A stretch of DNA of 64,000 nucleotides from Kiritimatiellia bacterium (lineage in GTDB: Bacteria > Verrucomicrobiota > Kiritimatiellia > RFP12 > UBA1067), in NCBI GenBank assembly GCA_016296065.1, contig JAEDKA010000002.1, positions 100,138-164,137 of the forward strand, written 5' to 3'. The notes under the pieces are model-generated. The model made no database searches. It was not told where the DNA came from and saw nothing but the letters and a program-made list of their open reading frames with translations. A program made the translations under genes and the position numbers. Of the stretch, positions 1-8,888 are shown piece after piece; positions within the stretch are counted from its first letter, which is position 1; every line of letters starts with the position of its first letter.

Positions 1-2
1 CG

Positions 3-695
3 GCGATGCAGGAGCAGGACCTCGCGGCGTCCGGACGCACCGCCGGCGGCAAGAAGGCTCCCCAGATGGGACGCATGACGCCCGCGCAGCTGCTCGTCAA
101 GGGCGCGATAACCCACGTGCAGGAGACGAAGGGCGGCAGCGGAGGCTTCTCGCTCGGAAAGGGCATCCTAAGCGGAGTGTCCATTGGCGGCAGTGCAGGT
201 GGAGCGGAAATAAACATCACGATCTACATCTGCGACTCCGCGACCGGACAGGTCAAGGCTTCCAAGAGCGTGATCGGCAAGAGCGGAAAGCGCGGCATCG
301 GTCTCGGCTACCACGGCAACAAGCTCGGCGGCCTCACCGGCGACCTCGAGGGCTTCGAGAAGGACAACATGGGCCAGGCCTGCACCGATGCGGTCACGCA
401 GGCCGTCGAATTCCTCGTCGCCCAGCTCGAATCGATTCCGTGGGAAGGCTCCGTCTCTCTCGTCAAGCCAGACAAGCTCCTCATCAACCGCGGGTCGCGC
501 GAAGGCGTCGCGGTCGGCATGAAGTTTGACATCGGCAAGGTCGAGGAGATCGTCGACGAGGATACCGGAGAGGTGCTCGACAGCGAGATGACAAAAATCG
601 GCACTGTCGTCGTCACCGAGGTGAAGGAGAAGATCTCCTACACGACTCCGCTCGAAGGCGCCGAGAAGGGCATGGGCGTCCATCCCGCGAAGTAA
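3..695 (+). CDS. CsgG/FlgT-like envelope protein, 3' part (5' end outside window)
   Basis: The frame is open to the window edge, so the ATG at 6 is probably internal and the true start lies upstream. The first residues (EQDLAASGR) and the following region (AQLLVKGAITHVQET, then a Gly-rich stretch and INITIYICDSATGQV) look like the C-terminal half of the CsgG family, outer-membrane lipoproteins related to the curli export channel. The last 75 or so residues (LLINRGSREGVAVGMKFDI, DTGEVLDSE, IGTVVVTEV) resemble the FlgT C-terminal SH3-like fold that often follows CsgG-like domains. No curli subunit genes are visible, so a general envelope role is more likely than curli export. A hairpin terminator follows 25 bases after the stop. 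Confidence 0.6.
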   Translation, partial: AMQEQDLAASGRTAGGKKAPQMGRMTPAQLLVKGAITHVQETKGGSGGFSLGKGILSGVSIGGSAGGAEINITIYICDSATGQVKASKSVIGKSGKRGIGLGYHGNKLGGLTGDLEGFEKDNMGQACTDAVTQAVEFLVAQLESIPWEGSVSLVKPDKLLINRGSREGVAVGMKFDIGKVEEIVDEDTGEVLDSEMTKIGTVVVTEVKEKISYTTPLEGAEKGMGVHPAK

Positions 696-720
696 AGTGA
701 AGCGCAGCCAAACTTCGTGA

Positions 721-753
721 AAAAGGGGCCGGCATCCGCCGGTCCTTTTTTTT
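721..753 (+). terminator. Rho-independent terminator
   Basis: A 12-13 bp stem (AAAAGGGGCCGGC / GCCGGTCCTTTT, two G-T pairs) with loop ATCC is followed by a run of T to 753. It ends the transcript of the CsgG-like gene. Confidence 0.85.
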
Positions 754-781
754 CATGCCCTGAAAATTTTCCGCACCCCCG

Positions 782-811
782 TTGACAAGTCCACCCGATT
801 TATGATAAAGT
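782..811 (+). promoter_or_regulatory. Sigma70-type promoter of the TetR gene
   Basis: The -35 TTGACA lies at 782-787. After an 18 bp spacer comes an extended -10, TGA-TAAAGT, with the hexamer at 806-811. The predicted start of transcription is near 818, 27 bases before the TetR start codon. The perfect -35 and the position just after a terminator make this one of the better promoters in the window. Confidence 0.65.
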
Positions 812-844
812 AATCGCGTGATTACGATAAAAGGAGTTTCGGCG

Positions 845-1483
845 ATGGAGAAGACATTTAAGAGAAAGGCACGGCAGGACGGCGTGGAGACGCGCGAGGC
901 GATACTCGCCGCGGCGGAGGCGGAGTTCGCGGAGAAGGGCTTCGCGCTCGCTTCGGCGCGGGAGATATGCCGCCGCGCGCGGGCGAACTCGGCTCTTATG
1001 AACCGCTACTTCGGCTCGAAGGAGGCACTCTACCGCCTCGTCGCGAAGCGGCTCTTCGGCGACCTCGGCGCGCCGCTCGCGCGCCTCCACGAGAAGGCGG
1101 TCGACGAAAAGTCGTGGCGCGCGGCCGTGAGCGAATGGGTGGACGACATGCTCTTCATGACGATCCCGACCGAGCGCGCCCAGAAGCTCTGCGCGGGTCT
1201 ATTTCGCCACGAGGTCACGCGGCCGACGAAATTCCACGACGAGTTCAAGGAGGCGTTTGGCCGTCCTGTCTACGAAGGGCTTAGGAAACTCCTTGCCATG
1301 AAGGTGAAGGATGAAGAGCGGCTGGAGCTTCTGACGACTTCCATCTGGGCGCAGGTCTCGGTCTATGCGCTTGCGGACGTCAAGTGGCACAAATCCTTCC
1401 GTCCGGCAGGCGTCGACAACCGCGCCTGGGCCGAGAAGGTCGCCGCGCACATCTGCGAAGGCATTTTTACACGTGTGAAATAA
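845..1483 (+). CDS. TetR/AcrR-family transcriptional regulator
   Basis: This 212-residue protein has the TetR N-terminal helix-turn-helix (TREAILAAAEAEFAEKGF, then ANSALMNRYFGSKEALY as recognition helix) and a helical C-terminal ligand domain that may be of the CecR type. The start at 845 follows AAAGGAG (830-836) at a spacing of 8; an ATG at 818 in the same frame has no ribosome site. Its stop overlaps the AAGGAGG of the next gene, so it is cotranscribed with the small lipoprotein and the Trp/Tyr-repeat protein, which it may control. No operator palindrome could be assigned. Confidence 0.9.
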   Translation: MEKTFKRKARQDGVETREAILAAAEAEFAEKGFALASAREICRRARANSALMNRYFGSKEALYRLVAKRLFGDLGAPLARLHEKAVDEKSWRAAVSEWVDDMLFMTIPTERAQKLCAGLFRHEVTRPTKFHDEFKEAFGRPVYEGLRKLLAMKVKDEERLELLTTSIWAQVSVYALADVKWHKSFRPAGVDNRAWAEKVAAHICEGIFTRVK

Positions 1484-1495
1484 GGAGGAATGGCA

Positions 1496-1723
1496 ATGAA
1501 GAAGTTGATTGCGATAGTTCTTGCTATATCGATGCTGGGGTCGGGCTGCTGCACGGTCGCCGCGGTTAGCAATGACCTGCCCTGGGCGGCACCCGTTACA
1601 GTGCCGGTTGATATCGTGTTGATGCCGGTAGAAGTCCTCGGTCTCGAGGTTCTAGCCAGGGTCGAGACGGAAGGCAAGTGTGGCGCAATGGTCTTTATCG
1701 CACCTTTTGGAGGAGCGAAATGA
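1496..1723 (+). CDS. small lipoprotein-like exported protein
   Basis: A 75-residue protein with a typical export signal (MKKLIAIVLAISMLGSGC), where the Cys could be lipidated although the box LGSGC is not classic. The mature part (WAAPVTVPVDIVLMPVEVL) recalls the short Pro/Asp/Leu core of YceK/YidQ-type lipoproteins, only weakly. Start 1496 was chosen over the ATG at 1490 because AAGGAGG (1482-1488) overlaps the TetR stop and is 7 bases from 1496 but only 1 base from 1490. The downstream frame overlaps its stop as ATGA at 1720. Confidence 0.6.
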   Translation: MKKLIAIVLAISMLGSGCCTVAAVSNDLPWAAPVTVPVDIVLMPVEVLGLEVLARVETEGKCGAMVFIAPFGGAK

Positions 1724-1800
1724 ATGGCATGGGAATGAAGAACGCGTGGAAGAGGAATGCTGCCCGTTCTACACGGCGGAAACTTGAAAGGATGGCAAAA

Positions 1801-4095
1801 ATGAAAAGACTGATGATTGCGGCAATGGCTGTCGCGACGGCTTGCGCGACGTGCGAGAGCCGTGCGGACGAGAACCGCCTCAACCTGTGGCCGCTTGTCG
1901 GCTACAACGACGGCGCACTAGACTTCATCTGGCCGCTCGGACATTTCAAGGACTCCGACGAGTGGCGGTTTTTCCCGATTATCCGCGACCGCGGCCTGTT
2001 TTGCATTTTCCCCGAGCTCTGGTTCACGGACGATGGATTCGCCGTGCTTCCGCTGGCCGCGGAATACGATTTCGGGCGCGGGACGCTCTTCCCCGTTCTC
2101 TGGTGGGACTTCGAGGGTTCGGACATAACGCACAGCGTGTTCCCTGCCTACTATTACCATGGCGGCAAGTACGGGACGACTTTCTGGGCTGCGTGCGGGC
2201 TAGCGGGGTTCAAAAGCGACAAGGGAAAGGTCTTTCATCATCGCTTTCTCCCTCTCTACTACTGGGACCGCGGCGACTTCTTCTCCATTCCGTATTCGCG
2301 CTATCGCAGCGGCGGACATCTGAAGAGCCGTTTCTTCTTCGGCCTCGCGGGATGCGACTCGGACGCAAACGGCGACTACGAGGCGTCGTGGCTCTTCCCG
2401 CTCTATGCACACGACAAAGCCAATGACGAGTTCTTGACTCCGCTCTTCGGCAAGACAAAAGACGCGAACTGGCTAATCCCGTTTTACTACCACGACGAGA
2501 GTCTGACGCTCACTCCGCTCTTCGGCAAGACGGTCGAGGCCAACTGGACGCTGCCGCTCTACTACAAGGACAAGGAGAAGTTCCTGACGCTGATTGGCGG
2601 CAATAGCGGTGACGCCAACTGGGTCGTGCCGTTTTACTGGCGCGACAAGAGGACTTTCGCTTCGCTTCCCTATTGGCGGCAGCTTGGGTCGGACGGCGAG
2701 ATCGACAGGGCGTTTTCTCTCCCGCTTCTCTCGGGCTACGAACGCGACGACAAGGCCGGCGATCGGCTTCTCTATCTTCTCATGGGGCTTGGCGGCCATG
2801 TCTGGAATGATGCGACAGGCGGCGCGAGCTGGGTGTTCCCGCTTTTCTACAGCGACCGCGAAAGCTTCTACACTCTCCTCTACGGGCACAACCCGCGCCG
2901 CACCTGGCTCTTCCCCGTCTACTTCGACGGCGAGGAACGCACATACATAACGCCGCTCTACGGGCGCAACAAGAGGGACGGCAGCGACTGGCTCATTCCC
3001 CTCTACTACCGCAACAAGGAGTCGTTCATCACTCCGCTCTACGGGAGGTCGGGCGAGGCGTCGTGGCTCTTCCCGCTCTACTGCCGCGACGAGTCGCAGT
3101 TCAACACCCTCGTCTATTCGCATTGGGACGACGCGAAGAAGGGAACGCGCGGATTCTTCTCCCTGCCGCTTCTCTCGGGTGCCAATTGGGAGACGAATTC
3201 ATGCGACAAGACATGGTTCACGCTCGCGGGGCTCGTCGGCGGATCGTCCAATGCCTCGGGCTCGCACAAGGCCAACTGGGCGCTTCCTCTTTTCGTCCGC
3301 GAAGAGAACGAGTCGTTCTATTCCATCCCGTTCGGCTGGAGCGGCGGCGGCTCGGGCTACACGAACACCTACTTCGCGGCCGGGCTCGCCGGCGTGAAGT
3401 CGGGACGGAAGGAGGGCGGCTGGCTCTTTCCGCTCTTCAACCGCGAGAAGGATGCGTCGTTCGACAAGGACCATGCACGCCTCGATTCGCGGACGATTCC
3501 CGAGGACATAACGTTCAAGGACGTCGTGCACTCCTGGACCAACAAGGCCGGCAAAGTCGAGTCCTGGACGAATTTCGTCGCTTCCGTTGACGTCTCCTCC
3601 CATATCTGTGGTTCCGTGCTGCTCGGCTCGGACCACGACAGCTCGGTCCGCGGGCGCATCGGCGAGCGTCGCGGGAAGCATGGCGGACGCGGGGATCGGA
3701 AGACCTACGAACTCGAGGAGTATTCCAAGCAGGGCAACCGCATCATCTTCAACCGCGAGTCGTCCCGCACGGTGTCGTACGACATCGACTCGCGCGAGCG
3801 CCTGGGCGAGAGAACCTCGTCGGAGACGATGGCGCTGTGCGGCCTCGTCTACGACAAGCGCAAATGCGATTCCGTCGCCGGAACGTCCAACGCCCGCACG
3901 CGCATCCTGTGGAAGCTCTGGGACCGCGAGGAGCGCGAGGGCAACGTGACGGTCGACGCCTTCCCGGGCTTCACCTATGACTCGAAGACGAACGGCTATT
4001 CGAAGACCTCCTTCCTCTGGCGCTTCTTCCGCTACGAGAACGACCCCGAGAAGGGCAAGAAGGTCGATCTTCTCTTCATCCCCGTGTGGAGATGA
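1801..4095 (+). CDS. exported protein with tandem Trp/Tyr-rich repeats, unknown function
   Basis: From 1801 the product is 764 residues, with a signal peptide (MKRLMIAAMAVATACATC). Most of the protein is built of degenerate repeats of about 22-25 residues, for example WLIPLYYRNKESFITPLYGR and WLFPLYCRDESQFNTLVYSH: aromatic strand, charged turn, second strand, then a GxxxxAxW turn. They run roughly 2380-3110 and reappear at 3270-3440. This alternation suggests a beta-solenoid or outer-membrane beta-structure. The start is uncertain: an ATG at 1720 overlaps the upstream stop and has GGAGGAG at 1709-1715, giving a 27-residue basic extension; 1801 has the weaker GAAAGG but places the signal peptide correctly. 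The family was not recognised. A scrap of the same 3' end lies at 17654-17689. Confidence 0.7.
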   Translation: MKRLMIAAMAVATACATCESRADENRLNLWPLVGYNDGALDFIWPLGHFKDSDEWRFFPIIRDRGLFCIFPELWFTDDGFAVLPLAAEYDFGRGTLFPVLWWDFEGSDITHSVFPAYYYHGGKYGTTFWAACGLAGFKSDKGKVFHHRFLPLYYWDRGDFFSIPYSRYRSGGHLKSRFFFGLAGCDSDANGDYEASWLFPLYAHDKANDEFLTPLFGKTKDANWLIPFYYHDESLTLTPLFGKTVEANWTLPLYYKDKEKFLTLIGGNSGDANWVVPFYWRDKRTFASLPYWRQLGSDGEIDRAFSLPLLSGYERDDKAGDRLLYLLMGLGGHVWNDATGGASWVFPLFYSDRESFYTLLYGHNPRRTWLFPVYFDGEERTYITPLYGRNKRDGSDWLIPLYYRNKESFITPLYGRSGEASWLFPLYCRDESQFNTLVYSHWDDAKKGTRGFFSLPLLSGANWETNSCDKTWFTLAGLVGGSSNASGSHKANWALPLFVREENESFYSIPFGWSGGGSGYTNTYFAAGLAGVKSGRKEGGWLFPLFNREKDASFDKDHARLDSRTIPEDITFKDVVHSWTNKAGKVESWTNFVASVDVSSHICGSVLLGSDHDSSVRGRIGERRGKHGGRGDRKTYELEEYSKQGNRIIFNRESSRTVSYDIDSRERLGERTSSETMALCGLVYDKRKCDSVAGTSNARTRILWKLWDREEREGNVTVDAFPGFTYDSKTNGYSKTSFLWRFFRYENDPEKGKKVDLLFIPVWR

Positions 4096-4100
4096 AAATG

Positions 4101-4166
4101 TTTCTAGACAGGATTAACAGGGTTTTATGTCTTAATCTTGTAAATCCTGTCAATCCTGTCTAAAAC
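4101..4166. repeat. family A hairpin repeat, copy A1
   Basis: Imperfect inverted repeat: left arm TCTAGACAGGATTAACAGGG, right arm AATCTTGTAAATCCTGTCAA then TCCTGTCTAAAAC. It begins 5 bases after the previous stop. Confidence 0.85.
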
Positions 4167-4205
4167 AACTCGAGAATACTGTCTGGAATCTAAAAGGAGA
4201 ACAAG

Positions 4206-5282
4206 ATGAAAAAAGAGGAATGGCTGAGAGGCGAGATCGCAAAATGGCGATCCGATGGCGCCGTAGACTCGGCGACGGCAGATGCGCTCCTTGCGCGCTA
4301 CCCGGTGAGCGAGTCGCGGATCGGCTGGGGGGCGATTGTCGCGGGAGCATTCGGCGCGCTCTTGATCGGACTCGGCATAATCGCGATCTTCGCCTCGAAT
4401 TGGGATTGCCTTGACCGTGGAATGCGCGCGGTCGTTTCCGTCGCGCCAGTCGCCGTCTGCGGCATCGTCGCGCTCGTCGCGAAGTCGAAGGACTGGAAGT
4501 CTATGGCGCTGTGGGAGCCGCTTGGAATACTCTGGTTCATCTCGGTCATCGCCGCGTCGTGCCTTGTCGCGCAGACATACCAGGTCGGGGGGTCGGTTCC
4601 GGGGCTCGTGCTGTTCGTCGCAGCGCTGACCCTCCCGGTCGTCTGGACTACGCATTCGGTTGGCGCGATGATTGCATGGCCGGTCTTGCCCATAGTCTGG
4701 GCGTTTTCGTCCATGGAAGGGCGGTGGAATGCCAAAGAAGCGACAATCGCGGTGGAGGCGTTGCTGATGATGGCGGCTTCCTTGCCTTCTTATGTGGCGT
4801 TCATCCGCCGGAATCCCCCGCGCGCGTCGCTGGTGATAGGGCAGATCGGGTCGGCTCTCGCCTATTCGTTCGGAGCCGGCCTTGTCGTATGCAGATGCGT
4901 ACACATGTCCGATGGGTGCGTTCTCGTGTTCTGGCTATGCGCCGCCGCGGTGCTTGGAGCCGCCAAACTCTGGAGGCTGCCGGTCTGGACGGAGGTCGCC
5001 GTCGTCGTCGCGGTGTGTGCAGGCTTTCCCACTCCGTTCCTTGTGTTTGGATTGTATGCGCTCGCGCTTGTGCTCGCCATTGCGGTTGTGGCATGGGGCA
5101 TCACGCGAATGAGAATATTCCTGACAAACATGGGGCTTGCTCTTCTCTTGTGGCTGATTCTCGCGAAGTTTTTCGAAAGCAGAGTCGACTTTACGGTCAA
5201 GGGGCTCGTGCTGATAGTGTCAGGCGTTCTTCTTGCAGTGTTGAACGTGTTCCTAGTGCGTGCAAAGAAAAGGAGGGCATAA
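4206..5282 (+). CDS. DUF2157 multi-pass membrane protein (copy 1)
   Basis: This 358-residue protein begins with the short soluble helix typical of DUF2157 (WLRGEIAKWRSDGAVDSATA), followed by about ten hydrophobic segments. Family landmarks include GWGAIVAGAFGALLIGLG, NWDCLDRGMRA and CLVAQTYQVGG. The function of DUF2157 proteins is unknown; they sit in the inner membrane and are often encoded next to a GDYXXLXY protein, as here (stop and start share an A in TAATG). The ribosome site AAAAGGAG lies 6-7 bases before the ATG. A second copy of the gene pair is at 15882-17626. Confidence 0.85.
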   Translation: MKKEEWLRGEIAKWRSDGAVDSATADALLARYPVSESRIGWGAIVAGAFGALLIGLGIIAIFASNWDCLDRGMRAVVSVAPVAVCGIVALVAKSKDWKSMALWEPLGILWFISVIAASCLVAQTYQVGGSVPGLVLFVAALTLPVVWTTHSVGAMIAWPVLPIVWAFSSMEGRWNAKEATIAVEALLMMAASLPSYVAFIRRNPPRASLVIGQIGSALAYSFGAGLVVCRCVHMSDGCVLVFWLCAAAVLGAAKLWRLPVWTEVAVVVAVCAGFPTPFLVFGLYALALVLAIAVVAWGITRMRIFLTNMGLALLLWLILAKFFESRVDFTVKGLVLIVSGVLLAVLNVFLVRAKKRRA

Positions 5283-5911
5283 TGATGAAGTTTAACAAAG
5301 GTTTTGTCGTCGTAGCTGTGGCGTTGGCCGTCCAGATCGCCGCAATTGGCTGGCTTGTCTGGCGCTACGAGCGCATCGTGCTGAACGGAACCGAAGTTCG
5401 GCTCAAGTGCCAGGCGTACGATCCATACGATCCGCTGCGCGGGCGCTATCTCAGTATGGAGGTTCGAGAGGACTGCACGAACATCCTGTTCGATGCGTCG
5501 GAATGGAGCGAGTATGAACACCGCAACGACGTGTTCGTCCAGCTTGCCGAGATTCCAGGAAGCAACGGTCTCTGCCACGTGGAGGCCGTGGCCAATGAGC
5601 CGACGGCCAGCGGACTCTGGGCGAAGCCAAAGTGGGTGACGATGGAATATGCTCTCGGGTATAACGACAAAGGCAAGGACGAGACATACGATGATTTCCA
5701 TGCGCGGCGCGAGAAATTCGGAAGAAAAGCCGTCGTGTCTTTCCCGGACCAGCTGTTCGTGAACGAGAAGGTCGCGCCGGAGGCGGAGAAGCTTCTCCGC
5801 GAGCGCATGGCTTCCGCCGTCGCCGTCTACCGCGTGTTTGGCAGCGAGGCGGTTCTCACTGACATCGAGATAGACGGCAAGCCCATCCTCTCGGCTGTAA
5901 AGGGAAAGTGA
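5282..5911 (+). CDS. GDYXXLXY-domain membrane-anchored protein (copy 1)
   Basis: A 209-residue protein with one N-terminal membrane helix (VVVAVALAVQIAAIGWLVW) and an extracytoplasmic domain containing DPYDPLRGRYLSMEV, the site named for this family (GRY here in place of GDY). A second conserved block is FPDQLFVNEKVAPEAE. Function is unknown; the partner is DUF2157, with which it forms a translationally coupled pair. AAGGAGG (5270-5276) lies inside the end of the upstream gene. An ATG at 5285 is an equally possible start. Confidence 0.8.
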   Translation: MMKFNKGFVVVAVALAVQIAAIGWLVWRYERIVLNGTEVRLKCQAYDPYDPLRGRYLSMEVREDCTNILFDASEWSEYEHRNDVFVQLAEIPGSNGLCHVEAVANEPTASGLWAKPKWVTMEYALGYNDKGKDETYDDFHARREKFGRKAVVSFPDQLFVNEKVAPEAEKLLRERMASAVAVYRVFGSEAVLTDIEIDGKPILSAVKGK

Positions 5912-5913
5912 CC

Positions 5914-6855
5914 ATGGAGAGAATATTGTCCATAGTGACGCCTGATCGCATCTGGGTGCTTATGTCCATGTGCACGCTCGTCATTGCGGCAATATTGCTT
6001 TGCCGCAAGTTTAAGAGTTCGGTGCTGCTGACTCTTGCAGTTGTGGTCGTGATGGTCCTCCTCATCGGCACTGGGTGTATCAACTTCTTGATGTTCCATC
6101 CCGTGAAGGGGAGATATGGCGAGAATACGCGCGGCTATGTCGATATCGGAACGAACGGGGTCAGGATCGCCGCGATCGTCCTTGGTCCTGAGCGTGGCAT
6201 CCCGCCTTCGAAGGAGCTACGGCGTGGCAAGAAGGCGATCATCCGCTGCCACGGCAACGCCGAGGACGCGGTGTCGACGCTGGACACTCTGGAATTGCTT
6301 GCCGAAGACGGCTACACGGTCGCGTCAGTCGACTATCCCGGCTACGGGCTTTCCGACGGCTCGCCTGACGAGGAGGGGTGCTACAGGAACGTCCGCCGGC
6401 TCTACGACTGGCTTATCGAGAAGCGTGGCTTCAAGCCGGAGGACATCATAGTCGACGGCTTTTCCATTGGCACGGGCCCTGCGACCGAGCTCGCGGCGAC
6501 GAAGCCCTGTGGCGGGCTTATTCTTGAGGCGCCGTTTCTCTCCGCGCCGCGCGTGGTGACGCGCGTGCGGATTCTCCCGGTCGATCCTTTCCCGAACTTG
6601 AAGCGCATCGGCGACGTGAAGTGCCGTGTGCTGATGATTCATGGTACGGACGACCGAGTCGTTCCCTACTCGCAGGGGCAGGCGCTTTTCAAGCTGGCCA
6701 ACGAGCCGAAGCGATTTGTCTCGGTCGAGGAGGGCGATCATAACACGCTCGTCGACGACATGGGCTTTGACAACTACTTTGAGCTGATCAAGAGTTTTGT
6801 GGATGGGGATGATTTAGCCGCAAAGAACGCAAAGGGCACAAAGGAGGCGAAATGA
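5914..6855 (+). CDS. membrane-anchored alpha/beta hydrolase (Bem46/ABHD-like), copy 1
   Basis: The product is 313 residues. Two hydrophobic segments (the second ends in LLIGTGC, possibly a membrane anchor) precede a serine hydrolase domain: oxyanion region RCHGNAED, nucleophile elbow GFSIG, acid in HGTDDRVVPYS and His in EEGDHNT. The substrate is unknown; a carboxylesterase or thioesterase is likely. A GTG at 5908 overlaps the previous stop as GTGA and is an alternative start. The C-terminal tail AAKNAKGTKEAK is encoded by a low-complexity AAAGAACGCAAAGGGCACAA stretch that looks repeat-derived. A close paralogue is at 13703-14515. Confidence 0.85.
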   Translation: MERILSIVTPDRIWVLMSMCTLVIAAILLCRKFKSSVLLTLAVVVVMVLLIGTGCINFLMFHPVKGRYGENTRGYVDIGTNGVRIAAIVLGPERGIPPSKELRRGKKAIIRCHGNAEDAVSTLDTLELLAEDGYTVASVDYPGYGLSDGSPDEEGCYRNVRRLYDWLIEKRGFKPEDIIVDGFSIGTGPATELAATKPCGGLILEAPFLSAPRVVTRVRILPVDPFPNLKRIGDVKCRVLMIHGTDDRVVPYSQGQALFKLANEPKRFVSVEEGDHNTLVDDMGFDNYFELIKSFVDGDDLAAKNAKGTKEAK

Positions 6856-8888
6856 AGAGCAATTCATTTTTACCGCTTTACGTCACCAACTTCTTCGGGA
6901 CGCTGAACGACAACTTCCTGAAGACGCTCGCTAGCTTCACCGTCATCGGCTGGCTTCCCGACGAGCGCGTCAAGTCTATCGCGATGGGCGTCACGGCCGG
7001 GGCGCTGGTGCTGCCCTACATCCTTTGCTCGCCGCTCGCGGACCGATTGACCGCGCTCTGGCCGAAGCGCCGCATCGTGAGGTATGCGAAGTGGGCGGAG
7101 CTCCCGATCATGGCCGTCGCCATCGCGGGCTTCGCGCTCCACTCGCCGTGGCTCGTAATCGGCGCGGTGCTGCTGATGGGGCTCCAGAGTTCGCTCTACT
7201 CGCCGGCGAAATACGCGCTCGTGCGCGACATCGGTGGCGAAGGGCGCATCTCCACCGGCATGGGCGGCATGGAGGGCGTGTCGTTTCTCGGCGTTCTGAT
7301 GGGAACGGTGGCGGCAAGCGTGGCGTCGGACCGCCTTGGCCCGACGGCGCGGTATGCGTGCCTTGTCGCATTTGCCGCGCTCGGCCTCGTGGCGAGCTAC
7401 ACCATCCACGCGAAGGAGGAGCTGAACCGCGCGCTTCACGCCGTGAACCCGATACGCTACATCGCCCGCGCCTACCGCATGGCCGGACGCTACGACGGAC
7501 TCAACGCCGTCATTTTCACACTCTCCGTCTTCTGGTGGGGCGCGGCGATGCTCCAGATGGGACTTCTCGTCTACGGCAAGTCGAAAGTCGGGCTAAACTT
7601 GAGCGACACTGGCACGGGGGTACTCCTCTGCGGCGCTGCCGTCGGCATCGTCGCCGGACAGGTCATCGCCGGCTTTGTCGACAAACGGCGCTTCCTTCTC
7701 GGCGCGACGCTCTTGACCGGCTGGATCGCCGCGGCGCTTTTTGCCGTTCTCTACTTCGTGCCGCTTTCGCCGACGGCGTTCGGCGTGGTGCTGGGGCTTC
7801 TCGCGTTCGACCTCGGATTCTTCAAGCTGCCGTTCGACGCTGAGATTCAGAAGGTCGTGAAGGGGCCGAAGCTCAACACGATGCTTGCCTACTTCAACCA
7901 GGTGTCGTTTCTCTTCATGCTCGCGGCGAGCGGATGCTACGCGCTCGTGAGCTGGGCGTTCGGTCCGAAGGCGTTTCTGCTGCTGCTCGCGATTGCTTTT
8001 CTCGTCGCGCCGTTCATGTTTGTCTTTTGCTACCGCTCGGTTCTCCTCTGCGTTGGCCGCTGGGTCTTCGCGCGGCGCTACCGGGTCGAGGTCGAGGATA
8101 AGACAGGATTAACAGGATTGACAGGATTAAGAGCTGGGGGAGCCCCCCAGACCCCGGAAAATCTTGTTAATCATGTAAATCCTGTCAAGAAAACACCGCT
8201 TCTCGTTCTCCCCAACCACCCGGCGATGGTAGACCCGATGCTCGTGGGCGTAACGTTCTGGAAGACGCCGCTGAAGCCGCTGTCGGACGAACTCTTCTTC
8301 CATACCGGCATCGTCGCTCCGCGCGTTTTGAAGACACTTGGCGCGGTGGCTGTTCCCGATCTTCGCAAGCACCGCACGGCGAAGGGCGCGACAATCGCGC
8401 GGGGGCTTGGCGACATCGTGAAGTCGACGCTTGAAGACGGCGGGAACGTCATTTTTTATCCCTCGGGGCACATCCAGACCGAGGGCGAGCACGAAGACAT
8501 CGGCACGCGCCAGCTTGCGTACAACATGTGCGGCGATTTGCCCGAGAATGTGCGCGTCATCGGCGTTAGGACACGCGGACTCTGGGGGTCGATCTGGTCG
8601 CGCAAGGGGCGCAAGACCTCGCCCTCGTTCGTGCCGACATTCATCAAGAGCGTATTCCTGTGGTTCTTCTGGTCGCCGTTTGTCCCGCGCCGCCGCGTGA
8701 CGATGCATGTCGAGGACCTGACCGACCGCGTGAAGGAATGGTCGAAGCTCACACGCCTTGAATTCAACCGAAAGCTGGAGGAGTGGTACAACGATGAACC
8801 ACAGACCAACGCAGACGGGCCTTCGCTAACGCTCGGCCAAAATAACGCAAGCGTTAGCGCAGCGTTGTCTGCGAAAGTCTGTGGTTAA
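6852..8888 (+). CDS. MFS transporter-acyltransferase fusion (LplT/PlsC-like)
   Basis: The 678-residue product has an N-terminal major facilitator domain of about 400 residues (FGTLNDNFLKTLASF, SPAKYALVRDIGGEGRIS), like the lysophospholipid flippase LplT, and a C-terminal PlsC-type acyltransferase. The HX4D motif is in NHPAMVD (His456, Asp461) and the second motif in FYPSGHIQTEGE. It is likely an inner-membrane lysophospholipid uptake and re-acylation protein. Unlike many relatives it has no acyl-ACP synthetase (AMP-binding) domain. Family A repeat A2 forms the inter-domain linker (residues about 417-448), and family B repeat B1 encodes the last 30 residues and the stop. ATG overlaps the previous stop (ATGA), with AAAGGAGG upstream. 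Confidence 0.85.
   Translation: MKSNSFLPLYVTNFFGTLNDNFLKTLASFTVIGWLPDERVKSIAMGVTAGALVLPYILCSPLADRLTALWPKRRIVRYAKWAELPIMAVAIAGFALHSPWLVIGAVLLMGLQSSLYSPAKYALVRDIGGEGRISTGMGGMEGVSFLGVLMGTVAASVASDRLGPTARYACLVAFAALGLVASYTIHAKEELNRALHAVNPIRYIARAYRMAGRYDGLNAVIFTLSVFWWGAAMLQMGLLVYGKSKVGLNLSDTGTGVLLCGAAVGIVAGQVIAGFVDKRRFLLGATLLTGWIAAALFAVLYFVPLSPTAFGVVLGLLAFDLGFFKLPFDAEIQKVVKGPKLNTMLAYFNQVSFLFMLAASGCYALVSWAFGPKAFLLLLAIAFLVAPFMFVFCYRSVLLCVGRWVFARRYRVEVEDKTGLTGLTGLRAGGAPQTPENLVNHVNPVKKTPLLVLPNHPAMVDPMLVGVTFWKTPLKPLSDELFFHTGIVAPRVLKTLGAVAVPDLRKHRTAKGATIARGLGDIVKSTLEDGGNVIFYPSGHIQTEGEHEDIGTRQLAYNMCGDLPENVRVIGVRTRGLWGSIWSRKGRKTSPSFVPTFIKSVFLWFFWSPFVPRRRVTMHVEDLTDRVKEWSKLTRLEFNRKLEEWYNDEPQTNADGPSLTLGQNNASVSAALSAKVCG
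8099..8194. repeat. family A repeat A2, inside a coding sequence
   Basis: Left units AAGACAGGATTAACAGGATT and right units CATGTAAATCCTGTCAAG enclose a separate GC hairpin, CTGGGGGAGCCCCCCAG. The copy is in frame and encodes TGLTGLTGL and NLVNHVNPV. Confidence 0.85.

Noticed and set aside
4511..5911. One long frame covering both DUF2157 and GDYXXLXY regions
   Set aside because: The first half is out of frame with DUF2157 and encodes Arg-rich shadow sequence; the real second gene starts at 5282.
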